Source: Saccharopolyspora indica (GTDB lineage Bacteria; Actinomycetota; Actinomycetes; Mycobacteriales; Pseudonocardiaceae). From it: a stretch of 64,000 nucleotides of DNA. The position numbers were made by a program, and so were the translations under genes. The stretch is from positions 186,001 to 250,000 of the forward strand of contig NZ_JAQGLB010000003.1 of NCBI RefSeq assembly GCF_027853965.1. The letters are read 5' to 3'. Positions 25,455 to 33,660 of this stretch are shown here, piece by piece (the first letter of the stretch is position 1; each line of letters begins with the position of its first letter). The notes under the pieces are model-generated. The model did no database searches and was not told the DNA's origin. It was given only the letters and a program-made list of their open reading frames with translations.

Positions 25455-26788
25455 CGGACATGTCCGGCCTGCTGACCGAGATCGTCCCGCCGCTGATGCG
25501 GCGGTGGGGCGTGCCCGGCGTGGGCGTCGGGGTGCTCACCCCGGGAGGGCGCGACCACTTCGGCTTCGGCGTGACCAATGTGGACCACTCGCTGCCGGTC
25601 GACGAGCGCACGCTGTTCCAGATCGGTTCGGTGTCCAAGACCTTCGCCGCCACGATGCTCGCCGAGCTGGCCGCGGCCGGGCGGCTGGGGTTGGACGACC
25701 TGGTCGTCGACCACCTGCCCGGCTCCGGCCTGGACGCGCGGATCACCATCCGGCACCTGCTCACCCACTCCTCGGGGCTGTTCGGCGACCACCTGATCCT
25801 CAACGGTCCCCGGCTGCTCGCCGACGGCGCGGACGACTCGATCGCCACCGGGGTGGCGCACATCGCCGGGCTGCCGCTGGTGTTCGCCCCCGGCACCGAC
25901 TACTCGTACAGCAACGCCGGGCTGATCGTGGCGGGCCGCCTGCTCGAAGTGGTCACCGGCAGGCGGTACGCGGACCTGCTCCGCACCGAGGTGCTGGCAC
26001 CGGCCGGGATGTCGCACACCTTCACCACGGCCGACGAGGTGCTCACCCACCGCGTCGCCGCACCGCACCGGGGCGAGATCCCCGAGGTGGCCCGCACCGC
26101 GGGGTGGCAGCGCGGCTGGCAGCTGCCCGGTTGGGACGTGCCCGGTGGTGGGCTGGTGTCCTGCGTGCGCGACATGCTCCGCTACGCCGAGCACCACCTC
26201 AGCGGCAGCACACCGGCGGAGCCGTTCACGCCGCAGCGCGAGCGCAGCGGACCGGCTGAGCGGATCGGGCTGGTCTGGCGGCTGGACGACGTCGACGGCG
26301 TGCGGCTGGTGCACCACGGCGGGCTGACCATCGGCTACTGCACGCAGCTGTGCCTGGTCCCCGAACGCGGAACCGCCTTCGTGCTGCTGACCAACGGCAC
26401 CTCCGGTGACCGGATCAACCAGGAGGTGCGCGCCGCGCTGCTGCGCGAACTCGTCGGCATCGAGCCGGAAACCCCGCACCGACCGGGCGTCGCACCCGCC
26501 GGGACCGAGCTGACCGGGGAGTTCGACGCGACCTTCTACCGCATGGAGCTCACCCCGCACCCGGACGGCGGTGCGCGGGTGCGCATCCGCCGCCCGGAAC
26601 CGCAGCCGGGCTGCTACTACCTGGAACCGCCGTCGATCGAACGCGTCGAGTGGAGCGGCCCGGACGAGCTGGTGATCACCGAGCCGGAGGCCGAACGCGG
26701 CACACCGATCGACGTCCGCCGCGACAGCGCCGGGACCATCACCGGCCTCCGCCTCCGCGACCGGCTGGCACCCCGCGCGCCGGGTTGA
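25451..26788 (+). CDS. S12-family serine hydrolase (class C beta-lactamase/D-aminopeptidase type)
   Basis: 445 residues. The nucleophile motif SxxK is S60-V-S-K63, and YxN is Y153-S-N155. The C-terminal ~120 residues form an added beta domain, as in D-aminopeptidases and EstB-like esterases. No signal peptide is evident, so it should act in the cytoplasm on something brought in by the coupled importer. A D-amino-acid peptide or peptide amide is a plausible substrate; resistance is a less likely role for a cytoplasmic enzyme. Confidence 0.8.
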   Translation: MTDMSGLLTEIVPPLMRRWGVPGVGVGVLTPGGRDHFGFGVTNVDHSLPVDERTLFQIGSVSKTFAATMLAELAAAGRLGLDDLVVDHLPGSGLDARITIRHLLTHSSGLFGDHLILNGPRLLADGADDSIATGVAHIAGLPLVFAPGTDYSYSNAGLIVAGRLLEVVTGRRYADLLRTEVLAPAGMSHTFTTADEVLTHRVAAPHRGEIPEVARTAGWQRGWQLPGWDVPGGGLVSCVRDMLRYAEHHLSGSTPAEPFTPQRERSGPAERIGLVWRLDDVDGVRLVHHGGLTIGYCTQLCLVPERGTAFVLLTNGTSGDRINQEVRAALLRELVGIEPETPHRPGVAPAGTELTGEFDATFYRMELTPHPDGGARVRIRRPEPQPGCYYLEPPSIERVEWSGPDELVITEPEAERGTPIDVRRDSAGTITGLRLRDRLAPRAPG

Positions 26789-26970
26789 TCAGGCGCGCCG
26801 GTCGGGCCGTCCCGGAAACGAGCTGCGCTGAGCTCTTGAGAACGGGCGGCTGCGTCAACTCTTCAGCCGCGGAACCGGTTCCGCCACAAGGCCAGGAACG
26901 CGATGCGCCTGCCGTCCGGGGAGATCGTGACGGTGGAGCGCTCGGGCGGGCGCAGGCGCCTCCTTCCGGG

Positions 26971-27609
26971 TCAGCGGTCGTGGGCGGCGGCGCGCAGCCG
27001 GGTGGTGCTGCGGCGGAACGCCCACACCACGACTAGTGCGGCCAGCACGGTCAGCGGCGTGCCCATGACGACCCGCGCGACGCCCAGCCCACCGGTGCTC
27101 TCGGCCAGGTACAGCCACTGCTGGATGACGAACCGCGCGCCGAAGACCAGCGCCGCGGCCGAGGTGGCGACGTCGTGGGCCCGCAGCACACCCCGATGGG
27201 CGCGCCAGAGGTGCTTGCCGCCGTGCAGGGCGTTCCACACGACACCGGTCAGCGGCCGCCGCACCAGCACCGAGCCGAAGGTCAGCACGAAACCGGCCAG
27301 CGAGAGCCAGATCCCCATTGCGAAGAAGTCCCGCGCGGAACCGGTCCACGCCACCACGCCGACGGCCACCGCCACCCCGGCCAGGCTGCCGATCGCGGTG
27401 CCGACCCGCTCGCCGCGCACCATCCGGAACGCGAACAGCGCCAGCCCGGTCGCGAGCGAGATGCCGATCGTCAGCGGCAGGGGCAGGAACGCGTTGGCCG
27501 CGACGAACACGACCACCGGGGCGGTGGAGCACAGGAAGCCCAGCGGGCCACCCAGCTGGTCGAGCACGCTCTGCGCGCCGTTGTCGCGGTGCTCCGGGGT
27601 GGAGCTCAT
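26971..27609 (-). CDS. DUF3159-family membrane protein
   Basis: 212 residues with about five or six membrane segments. The sequence LGGPLGFLCSTAPVVVFVAANAF near the start matches my memory of DUF3159, an actinobacterial integral membrane family of unknown function. ATG 27609 is chosen because GGAGGATCG precedes it. Its promoter carries the same 15-bp dyad as the divergent merR-type gene, so the two are probably co-regulated. Confidence 0.75.
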   Translation of the reverse strand: MSSTPEHRDNGAQSVLDQLGGPLGFLCSTAPVVVFVAANAFLPLPLTIGISLATGLALFAFRMVRGERVGTAIGSLAGVAVAVGVVAWTGSARDFFAMGIWLSLAGFVLTFGSVLVRRPLTGVVWNALHGGKHLWRAHRGVLRAHDVATSAAALVFGARFVIQQWLYLAESTGGLGVARVVMGTPLTVLAALVVVWAFRRSTTRLRAAAHDR

Positions 27610-27642
27610 CGATCCTCCATCGGTCGTCGGCCACTGGAGGCG

Positions 27643-27673
27643 ATCGAAGGGCGTGCCGTTGCGGCACACTCAA
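27643..27673 (-). promoter_or_regulatory. MerR-type promoter of the DUF3159 gene
   Basis: Minus-strand TTGAGT (27668-27673), a 19-bp spacer, then TTCGAT (27643-27648). The spacer contains the dyad GTGCCG-CAA-CGGCAC. A 19-bp spacer filled by a dyad is the hallmark of promoters that MerR proteins activate by distorting DNA. Confidence 0.7.
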
Positions 27674-27690
27674 GCCGAACCGGGCGATCC

Positions 27691-27704
27691 GTGATCCGGA
27701 TCAC
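27691..27704. promoter_or_regulatory. CRP/FNR-like 14-bp perfect palindrome
   Basis: GTGATCCGGATCAC lies midway between the two divergent MerR-type promoters. It fits the GTGA-N6-TCAC core of CRP/GlxR-type sites exactly. A global regulator may act on both promoters; this is inference. Confidence 0.5.
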
Positions 27705-27710
27705 TTCGAT

Positions 27711-27741
27711 TTGACCGTGCCGCAACGGCACGGTGTTGGCT
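27711..27741 (+). promoter_or_regulatory. MerR-type autoregulatory promoter
   Basis: TTGACC (27711-27716), 19-bp spacer, TTGGCT (27736-27741). The spacer opens with GTGCCG-CAA-CGGCAC, the same dyad as the divergent promoter. The start codon is 6 bp below the -10, so the mRNA may be leaderless. Confidence 0.65.
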
Positions 27742-27747
27742 GGAGCG

Positions 27748-28494
27748 ATGAGCTGGAGCACCCGCGAGATCGCCGAGCTGGCCGGGCTGAGCCTGCGGGC
27801 GGTGCGGCACTACCACGACGTCGGGCTGCTGGCCGAACCCGAACGCCGCGCCAACGGGTACAAGCAGTACAAGGTGCCGCACCTGGTCCGGCTGCTGCGG
27901 ATCAAGCGCCTGGTCGACCTGGGGTTCTCCCTGGAGCGGATCGCGGAGACCGTCGACGAGGGCGAGCACCCCGGGCAGGCGCTGCGCACGCTCGACGCGG
28001 AGTTGGCCGCGACCATCCAGCGGCTGCAACGTGCGCGCCTCGAACTCGCGGCGATGCTCGAACGGCGCGCCCCGGCCGACCTGCCCCCGCAGCTGACGCC
28101 CGCTCCGGATGTGCCGCTGTCCGAGGCCGACCGGTCGCTGGTGCTGGTGATGACCCGCCTGATGGGCGAGGAACAGCTCGAGTCCTACGGCGAGCTGCTG
28201 CGCAACCTGCCTGCTCATCCGACCAGTCGCGAGTTCGACGAGCTGCCCGCCGACGCCGCCGAGGACCTCCGCCGGGATCTCGCCGAGCGGATGGTGCCCT
28301 ACTTGCGCCAGATCCACCTGGACCACCCGGACCTGCCCGACCTGTACGCCAACGCGCCCGAGAGGGCGAAGACCATCGAGACCGTCATGCGCGAGCTGTA
28401 CAACCCAGCGCAGCTGGACGTCATCCACCGGACCCGGGTTCTCATGGCGAACTCCGGCCCGGACAGCCCGGGCGCACGCGCAACCCGCACCTGA
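27748..28494 (+). CDS. MerR-family transcriptional regulator
   Basis: 248 residues. The N-terminal MerR HTH (STREIAELAGLSLRAVRHYHDVGLLAEPERRANGYKQYKVPHLVRLLRIKRL) is followed by a coiled dimer helix and a long helical effector region without Cys clusters, so a metal is unlikely as signal. It starts at 27748, 6 bp below its own putative -10. It should control itself and the DUF3159 gene through the shared dyad. Confidence 0.85.
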   Translation: MSWSTREIAELAGLSLRAVRHYHDVGLLAEPERRANGYKQYKVPHLVRLLRIKRLVDLGFSLERIAETVDEGEHPGQALRTLDAELAATIQRLQRARLELAAMLERRAPADLPPQLTPAPDVPLSEADRSLVLVMTRLMGEEQLESYGELLRNLPAHPTSREFDELPADAAEDLRRDLAERMVPYLRQIHLDHPDLPDLYANAPERAKTIETVMRELYNPAQLDVIHRTRVLMANSGPDSPGARATRT

Positions 28495-28511
28495 GCTGAA
28501 ACCGCGTCCGC

Positions 28512-28529
28512 TCCCCGGGAAACCGGGGA
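28512..28529. terminator. Short hairpin between convergent genes
   Basis: TCCCCGG and CCGGGGA pair around a GAAA loop between the MerR-type and MBL genes. Confidence 0.5.
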
Positions 28530-28531
28530 CG

Positions 28532-29413
28532 TCAGGCCGCGGGGACGGGCAGCAGCCGGTAGGCGTCCCCGTGGTCGACGACCCGGCCGGCGGTGGGTGG
28601 GGCGAAGTGGGTTCCGAGCAGCAGGGTGCCGGTGCCTGCGAGGGAGCCGAGCAAGGCGCGGCGGGTGGCCTCGGACTGCTCGGGGTCGATGTCCACGCAC
28701 GCGCCGATGGCGGGGTGGGCGAGCTGGACCGGGTGGTGGACGCAGTCACCGGTGATCAGCGCCGTTTCGCCCCGGCTGGTGACTTCGACCGCGACGTGGC
28801 CAGGGGTGTGCCCGGGAGTCGGGACCAGGCGCAGGCCCGGGACGATCTGCACGCCGTCGGCCGGGACGTCGACCAGGTCGAGCAGTCCGGCCTGCTCCAC
28901 CGGGATCACCGAGTCGCGGAACATCTGGCGGCGCGCCTCCTCCATGTCGTACCCGGCCCAGAACTCCCGTTCGGCGCGGGCGGTGAGGTAGCGGGCGGCG
29001 GGGAAGGTGGGGATCCACGCGCCGTCCACCTGCCGGGTGTTCCAGCCCACGTGGTCGGCGTGCAGGTGGGTGAGGACCACCAGGTCGACGGATTCGGGCG
29101 GGAACCCGGCCGCGACGAGGCGTTCCAGGTAGTCGGTGCGCAGGTCGTGCCAGGCGGGGTTGGCCCGTTCCTTGCCGTTGCCGATGCCGGTGTCGACGAG
29201 CACGCGCAGCCCGCCCACGACGAAGGCGAAGCTGTGGCTGTCGATGTGGAGGACGCCGTCGTGCCCGGCGAAGTCGGGACTCAGCCAGTCCTGGCCGGTC
29301 ACCACCTCGGGGGTGGCGCCGGGCAGCAGCCACGGCCCGGTCGCCGGCGGCAGCGGGATCTCGTCGATGCGGTGGACGGCGACGTCGCCCACGGTCCAGG
29401 AGGGGATCGGCAT
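28532..29413 (-). CDS. MBL-fold hydrolase (lactonase-like branch)
   Basis: 293 residues. THLHADH supplies the first metal ligands, with further ligands in PTPGHTPGH and ITGDCVHH and a distal His near GTHFAPP. The layout is that of AHL-lactonase-like/MBL hydrolases. No signal peptide is seen. It diverges from the AtzG-amidase pair across a 143-bp region with concentric inverted repeats, so it may act in the same degradative pathway. The substrate is unknown. Confidence 0.8.
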   Translation of the reverse strand: MPIPSWTVGDVAVHRIDEIPLPPATGPWLLPGATPEVVTGQDWLSPDFAGHDGVLHIDSHSFAFVVGGLRVLVDTGIGNGKERANPAWHDLRTDYLERLVAAGFPPESVDLVVLTHLHADHVGWNTRQVDGAWIPTFPAARYLTARAEREFWAGYDMEEARRQMFRDSVIPVEQAGLLDLVDVPADGVQIVPGLRLVPTPGHTPGHVAVEVTSRGETALITGDCVHHPVQLAHPAIGACVDIDPEQSEATRRALLGSLAGTGTLLLGTHFAPPTAGRVVDHGDAYRLLPVPAA

Positions 29414-29447
29414 GATCTGTCGTTTCCTTCTGCTCTTCAGCGGAGGT

Positions 29448-29515
29448 AAAAGCTACGCATTTGCTTTAAGCGACGATAGGGCATACAGTCGCCCTAAAGC
29501 AAACCGTTAGCTTTT
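29448..29515. promoter_or_regulatory. Concentric inverted repeats between MBL and amidase genes
   Basis: AAAAGCTA (29448-29455) pairs with TAGCTTTT (29508-29515), and inside them TTTGCTTTA (29460-29468) pairs with TAAAGCAAA (29495-29503). All four arms share one centre. A related TGCTTTAAAG (31226-31235) stands before the TetR gene. Two operator sites for the TetR protein, one per divergent promoter, is the simplest reading. Confidence 0.6.
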
Positions 29516-29556
29516 GAAGCGCTTCGGCGCTCCAGCCCTGACCAGAAGAGGGATCC

Positions 29557-29766
29557 GTGCCTTCCGCCGAACTCACGCCGCCCGAGGCCGCCCGCTGGGC
29601 CGCCCGGGCCGGGCTTCCGCTGCCCGACGACCGCCACGCCGCGGTCGCGGCCACCGCCAACCACATCCACTCCGTCGTCGCGGTCCTGCGCGAGCTGGAC
29701 TTCGGGGACACCCCACCCGGCAGCGCCTACCGCGCGGGAGAGGAGAAGCCCGGTGCAACCGCATGA
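29557..29766 (+). CDS. AtzG-like small amidase partner (DUF4089)
   Basis: 69 residues beginning MPSAELTPPEAARWAARAGL, with the short helical profile of AtzG/GatC-like partners that stabilise an amidase subunit. The length (AtzG is about 68) and position directly before an amidase gene, overlapping it by 14 bp, fit an AtzG-AtzE style pair. It has no catalytic residues of its own. Confidence 0.75.
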   Translation: MPSAELTPPEAARWAARAGLPLPDDRHAAVAATANHIHSVVAVLRELDFGDTPPGSAYRAGEEKPGATA

Positions 29767-31123
29767 GCTGACCCTCGCCGCCGCCGCGAACGAGATCCGG
29801 GAACGGCGGCTGTCGCCCGTCGAACTGGTCGAATCCGTCCTCGAACGCATCGATCAGGTGGAACCGCACGTCGGGGCCTACGTCACGGTCACCGCGGACC
29901 AGGCCCGCGGCACGGCGCGCGAGGCCGAGCGGGAGGTCGCCCGAGGCGGGCACCGAGGGCCGCTGCACGGCATCCCGGCCGGGCTCAAGGACCTGATCGA
30001 CGTCGCTGGAACGCCCACCACGGCCAGCTCCCAGGTCCGGGCCGACCACCGCGCGGCCGCCGACAGCACGGTCGCCGCCCGGCTGCGGGCCGCCGGCGCC
30101 GTCCTGACGGGCAAGACCCACACCCACGAGTTCGCCTACGGCCTGACGACCCCGCAGACCAGCAACGCCTGGGACCGCGACCGGGTCGCCGGAGGCTCCA
30201 GCGGCGGGTCCGCCGTCGCGGTGGCCGCGGGGGCGGCGACCTTCGCCCTCGGCACCGACACCGGCGGCTCCATCCGGGTGCCCGCCGCGCTGAACGGAGT
30301 GGTCGGCCTCAAGCCCACCTACGGGCTGGTACCCCGCCACGGCGTCACCTCGCTGTCCTGGTCCCTCGACCACGTCGGGCCGATCACCCGCACTGTCGAG
30401 GACGCGGCCCTGGTCCTGGCCGCCCTCACCGGGCACGCCGCGCTGGACGCCTTCGCCGTCGACCACCGGCCGGAACCGGACCTGACGGACGTGCGCGTCG
30501 GCGTGCCGGGCAACTACTACTTCGACCACGTCGACCCGGAGGTGGCCGCCGCCGTCCACCAGGCCATCGCGCAGCTGGAGGTGCTGGGCGCCCGGCTCGT
30601 CGAGATCGACGTCCCGATGACCCGCTACGTCCAGGCCACCCAGTGGGGCCTGATGGTGCCGGAGGCCACCGCCTACCACGAGCGCACCCTGCGCACCGTG
30701 CCCGAGCTGTACCAGGCCGACGTCCGGATCCTCCTGGAGGCCGGCGAGCTGATGGGCGCGGGCGACTACCTGCGAGCTCAGCGCGCCCGCACGCTGATGC
30801 GCGACGCGTGGGCACGCGTCCTGGAGGAGGTCGACGTGATCGCCGCCCCGACGGTCCCGATGACCGCGGTCCAGGCCGGACAGGAGACCGTCACCTGGCC
30901 CGACGGAGCGGTCGAGGCCGTCTCCGACGCCTACGTCCGCCTCTCCTCCCCGGCCAACATCACCGGGGTGCCCGCCCTGTCCGTCCCCGTCGGACACAGC
31001 ACGGCGGGCATGCCCATCGGCATGCAGCTGCTCGGCCGCGCCTTCGGCGAACGGACGCTGCTGCGGGTGGGCCACGCCTACGAGCGGACGCAGCCCGCCC
31101 GAGCGCTCGCGCCCGTCGCCTGA
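29753..31123 (+). CDS. Amidase-signature hydrolase (AtzE/GatA-like)
   Basis: 456 residues with the Ser-cisSer-Lys triad: Lys79 (GLKDLIDV), Ser149 (GGSSGGSA) and Ser173 (TDTGGSIRVP). GTG 29753 overlaps the AtzG-like gene. AtzE-type members hydrolyse carboxybiuret-like intermediates, but the amidase family is broad and the substrate here is open. A role in breakdown of an amide or ureido compound, with the divergent MBL enzyme, is likely. Confidence 0.82.
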   Translation: MQPHELTLAAAANEIRERRLSPVELVESVLERIDQVEPHVGAYVTVTADQARGTAREAEREVARGGHRGPLHGIPAGLKDLIDVAGTPTTASSQVRADHRAAADSTVAARLRAAGAVLTGKTHTHEFAYGLTTPQTSNAWDRDRVAGGSSGGSAVAVAAGAATFALGTDTGGSIRVPAALNGVVGLKPTYGLVPRHGVTSLSWSLDHVGPITRTVEDAALVLAALTGHAALDAFAVDHRPEPDLTDVRVGVPGNYYFDHVDPEVAAAVHQAIAQLEVLGARLVEIDVPMTRYVQATQWGLMVPEATAYHERTLRTVPELYQADVRILLEAGELMGAGDYLRAQRARTLMRDAWARVLEEVDVIAAPTVPMTAVQAGQETVTWPDGAVEAVSDAYVRLSSPANITGVPALSVPVGHSTAGMPIGMQLLGRAFGERTLLRVGHAYERTQPARALAPVA

Positions 31124-31127
31124 ACGC

Positions 31128-31162
31128 GGTGTGCGGGCCGGAAACCGTCCGGCCCGCACACC
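31128..31162 (+). terminator. Strong hairpin after the amidase gene
   Basis: GGTGTGCGGGCCGG pairs perfectly with CCGGCCCGCACACC around a 7-nt loop, starting 5 bp after the stop. Confidence 0.75.
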
Positions 31163-31225
31163 ACCGGACTCCAGCCGCGGCGAGAGCTCCGCCGCAGCCA
31201 CCGAGCACGCTAAACGCAAGATCTG

Positions 31226-31235
31226 TGCTTTAAAG
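31226..31235 (+). promoter_or_regulatory. TGCTTTAAAG element before the TetR gene
   Basis: This matches the inner arm (TTTGCTTTA) of the concentric repeats at 29460-29503. It is 7 bp upstream of the TetR start, a position for autoregulation. Confidence 0.4.
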
Positions 31236-31242
31236 TGGTGCT

Positions 31243-31812
31243 ATGAGTCGCAAGCAGATGGTGCGTCCCGGCGGGCGCAGTGCCCGGGTCCAGGCCGCGG
31301 TGCACTCCGCCGTGCGTGAACTCCTGTCGGAGGTGGGGCGCGACGCGCTGACCGTCCCGCTGGTCGCCCAGCGCGCCGACGTCACCCCGTCGACGATCTA
31401 CCGGCGCTGGGGCGACCTGCAGGAACTGCTGTCGGACGTCGCGGTGGAACGGCTGCGCCCCGACGGCGAGCCGGAGGACCACGGCGATCTGCGGACCGAC
31501 CTCACGGCCTGGGCCGAACAGTTCCTGGACGAGATGGCGTCCGCCTCGGGCCGGGCCTACGTCCGAGACGCCCTGCTCGGCGACCCGGACGGCAGCAACG
31601 CCGGCCAGTGCTCGGCCTACGCGGCCGAGCAGATCGACGTCATCCTCGCCCGTGCGGCCGACCGCGAGGAGAGCGCTCCCGACACCGAGACGGTCGTGGA
31701 CCACGTCGTCGCCCCCATGATGTACCGCATCCTCTTCCGCCCGGCCGGCCTCGACACCGCGTACGCCCGCCAGCTCGTGACCGGCCTCCTCGGGCGACGG
31801 CGCGCGGCATGA
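31243..31812 (+). CDS. TetR-family regulator
   Basis: 189 residues. The HTH is at about 20-65 (LLSEVGRDALTVPLVAQRADVTPSTIYRRWGDLQELLSDV), with a helical ligand domain after it. It follows the amidase gene on the same strand after a terminator, so it has its own promoter. The shared GCTTTA elements point to control of itself and of the MBL/AtzG-amidase divergent promoters. Confidence 0.85.
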   Translation: MSRKQMVRPGGRSARVQAAVHSAVRELLSEVGRDALTVPLVAQRADVTPSTIYRRWGDLQELLSDVAVERLRPDGEPEDHGDLRTDLTAWAEQFLDEMASASGRAYVRDALLGDPDGSNAGQCSAYAAEQIDVILARAADREESAPDTETVVDHVVAPMMYRILFRPAGLDTAYARQLVTGLLGRRRAA

Positions 31813-31861
31813 GATCCGCCGGGAGTCCGAACGAGCCGACGCACCAACCGGTTTCGCCGGC

Positions 31862-32626
31862 TCAGGAGATCCTGCGGCGGTAGGTGACCATGGCGAGGAG
31901 GTACGCGACGACGAGGATGCCGACGCACCACGCGAGGGCCGTCCAGATGTCGCTGCCCACCGGCTGCTGGGTGAACAGGTCGCGGATGGTGTTGACGATG
32001 GACGTCACCGGCTGGTTCTCGGCGAACGCGCGCACCGGGCCGGGCATGGTCTGCGTGGGCACGAACGCCGAGCTGACGAACGGCAGGAAGATGAGCGGGT
32101 AGGAGAACGCGCCCGCGCCGTCCGCGGTCTTCGCGGTGAGCCCGGGGATGACGGCGACCCACGTCAACGCCAGGGTGAGCAGGATCAGGATTCCCGCGAC
32201 CGCGAGCCACTCCGCCACTCCCGCCCCCGAGCGGAATCCCATGAGCAGGGCGACGCCCACGACGACCACGAGCGAGATCAGGTTGGCGACCAGCGAGGTC
32301 AGCACGTGCGCCCACAGCACGGACGACCGCGCGATCGGCATGGACTGGAAGCGCTCGAAGATCCCGCTCTTCATGTCGGTGAAGAGCCGGAGCGCGGTGT
32401 AGGCGATGCCCGACGCGATCGTGATGAGCAGGATGCCGGGAAGCAGGTAGTTCACGTACGAGTCCGCCCCCGTGCTGATCGCGCCGCCGAACACGTAGCC
32501 GAACATCAGCATCATCGCGATCGGCATGATCGCGGTCGTGAGAACGGTGTCCAGGCTGCGCGTGACGTGGCGCAGGGATCGCCTCAGCAGGGCGGCGGTG
32601 TTGCCGAAGAAGCGCTCGGTCATCAT
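31862..32626 (-). CDS. ABC-2 type permease (DrrB-like)
   Basis: 254 residues, six membrane segments, with the ABC-2 pattern KSGIFERFQSMPIARSSVLWAH. Its ATG overlaps the ATPase stop (ATGA). DrrAB-like exporters move hydrophobic drugs, lipids or small peptides. It is the last gene of a unit whose first gene is a small SD-led ORF. Confidence 0.85.
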   Translation of the reverse strand: MMTERFFGNTAALLRRSLRHVTRSLDTVLTTAIMPIAMMLMFGYVFGGAISTGADSYVNYLLPGILLITIASGIAYTALRLFTDMKSGIFERFQSMPIARSSVLWAHVLTSLVANLISLVVVVGVALLMGFRSGAGVAEWLAVAGILILLTLALTWVAVIPGLTAKTADGAGAFSYPLIFLPFVSSAFVPTQTMPGPVRAFAENQPVTSIVNTIRDLFTQQPVGSDIWTALAWCVGILVVAYLLAMVTYRRRIS

Positions 32627-33465
32627 CGTTCCTCGCTCGTCCGTGCCGGCGTCGCGGTCGTGCGGATGTCACCGTCGGCACCGACGACGGCGAGGAACAC
32701 CTCTTCGAGGGTCGGCTGCTTCTCGACGTACTCGACCTCGGCGGGCGGGAGCAACCGCTTGAGCTCGGCGAGGGTGCCGTCGACGATGATCCGGCCCTCG
32801 TGGAGGATCGCGATCCGGTCGGCCAGCTGTTCGGCCTCGTCCAGGTGCTGCGTGGTGAGCAGCACCGTCGTGCCCTGGCCGGCGAGCTGCCTGACGGTGT
32901 GCCACACCTCGATGCGCGCCTCGGGGTCGAGCCCGGTCGTCGGCTCGTCGAGGAAGATGACCGGTGGAGTCCCGACGAGGCTCATCGCGATGTCGAGGCG
33001 GCGGCGCATGCCGCCCGAGTACGTCGACACCCTGCGCGCGGCCGCCTCGGTCAGCGAGAAGCGCTCGAGCAGGTCGTCGGCGATCGCGCCCGGGTCTTCG
33101 AGGCACCGCAGTTCGGCGACGAGCACGAGGTTCTCCCGCCCGCTGAGGATCTCGTCGACGGCGGCGAACTGTCCGGTGAGGCTGAAGGACTCCCGCACGT
33201 CCGAGGCCTGGGTGGTGATGTCGAAGCCGTTGACGCTGGCCGTCCCGGCATCCGCCTTGAGCAGCGTGGACAGGATCTTCACGACCGTGGTCTTGCCCGC
33301 CCCGTTCGAGCCGAGCAGGGCGAAGATGCTGCCCCGCGCCACCTCGAAGTCCACGCCGCGCAGCACCCGCAGCGTCTTGTACGACTTCTCCAGGCCCCGC
33401 ACTTGAATCGCAGGGCCCCGCACCTGATCGACCGTCATCCGGATATCCGTCCTCTCCTTCGTCAC
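32623..33465 (-). CDS. ABC exporter ATP-binding protein (DrrA-like)
   Basis: 280 residues from the GTG; an ATG nine codons in is preceded by AAGGAGAGG at a long spacing and is the alternative start. Walker A is GSNGAGKTT, the signature YSGGMRRR and Walker B VIFLDEPTTGLD, with the DrrA-type C-terminal region (YVEKQPTLEEVFLAVVG). It pairs with the coupled permease. Confidence 0.85.
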   Translation of the reverse strand: MTKERTDIRMTVDQVRGPAIQVRGLEKSYKTLRVLRGVDFEVARGSIFALLGSNGAGKTTVVKILSTLLKADAGTASVNGFDITTQASDVRESFSLTGQFAAVDEILSGRENLVLVAELRCLEDPGAIADDLLERFSLTEAAARRVSTYSGGMRRRLDIAMSLVGTPPVIFLDEPTTGLDPEARIEVWHTVRQLAGQGTTVLLTTQHLDEAEQLADRIAILHEGRIIVDGTLAELKRLLPPAEVEYVEKQPTLEEVFLAVVGADGDIRTTATPARTSEER

Positions 33466-33660
33466 GGCTTGTCGCCCGCGACGCGATCGATGGCGCTGAT
33501 CAGCCCATCCCGCGTCCGATCGGGGACAAACCCGTCCTTGGAAACAGTTGTGGGTAAGTTCCGCGACCAGTTCGCGGGGCCGTCACCGACGGTTTCGGGC
33601 CCGTCCGAAAAGATCCGCGGGTCTCTCGAAATCAGACGCCGTGCGGGCGCTGCCCGAGCC

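Noticed and set aside
25451..26788. Beta-lactamase resistance gene controlled by BlaI
   Set aside because: It has no signal peptide, is coupled to an importer and has no TACTA-N7-TAGTA site nearby.
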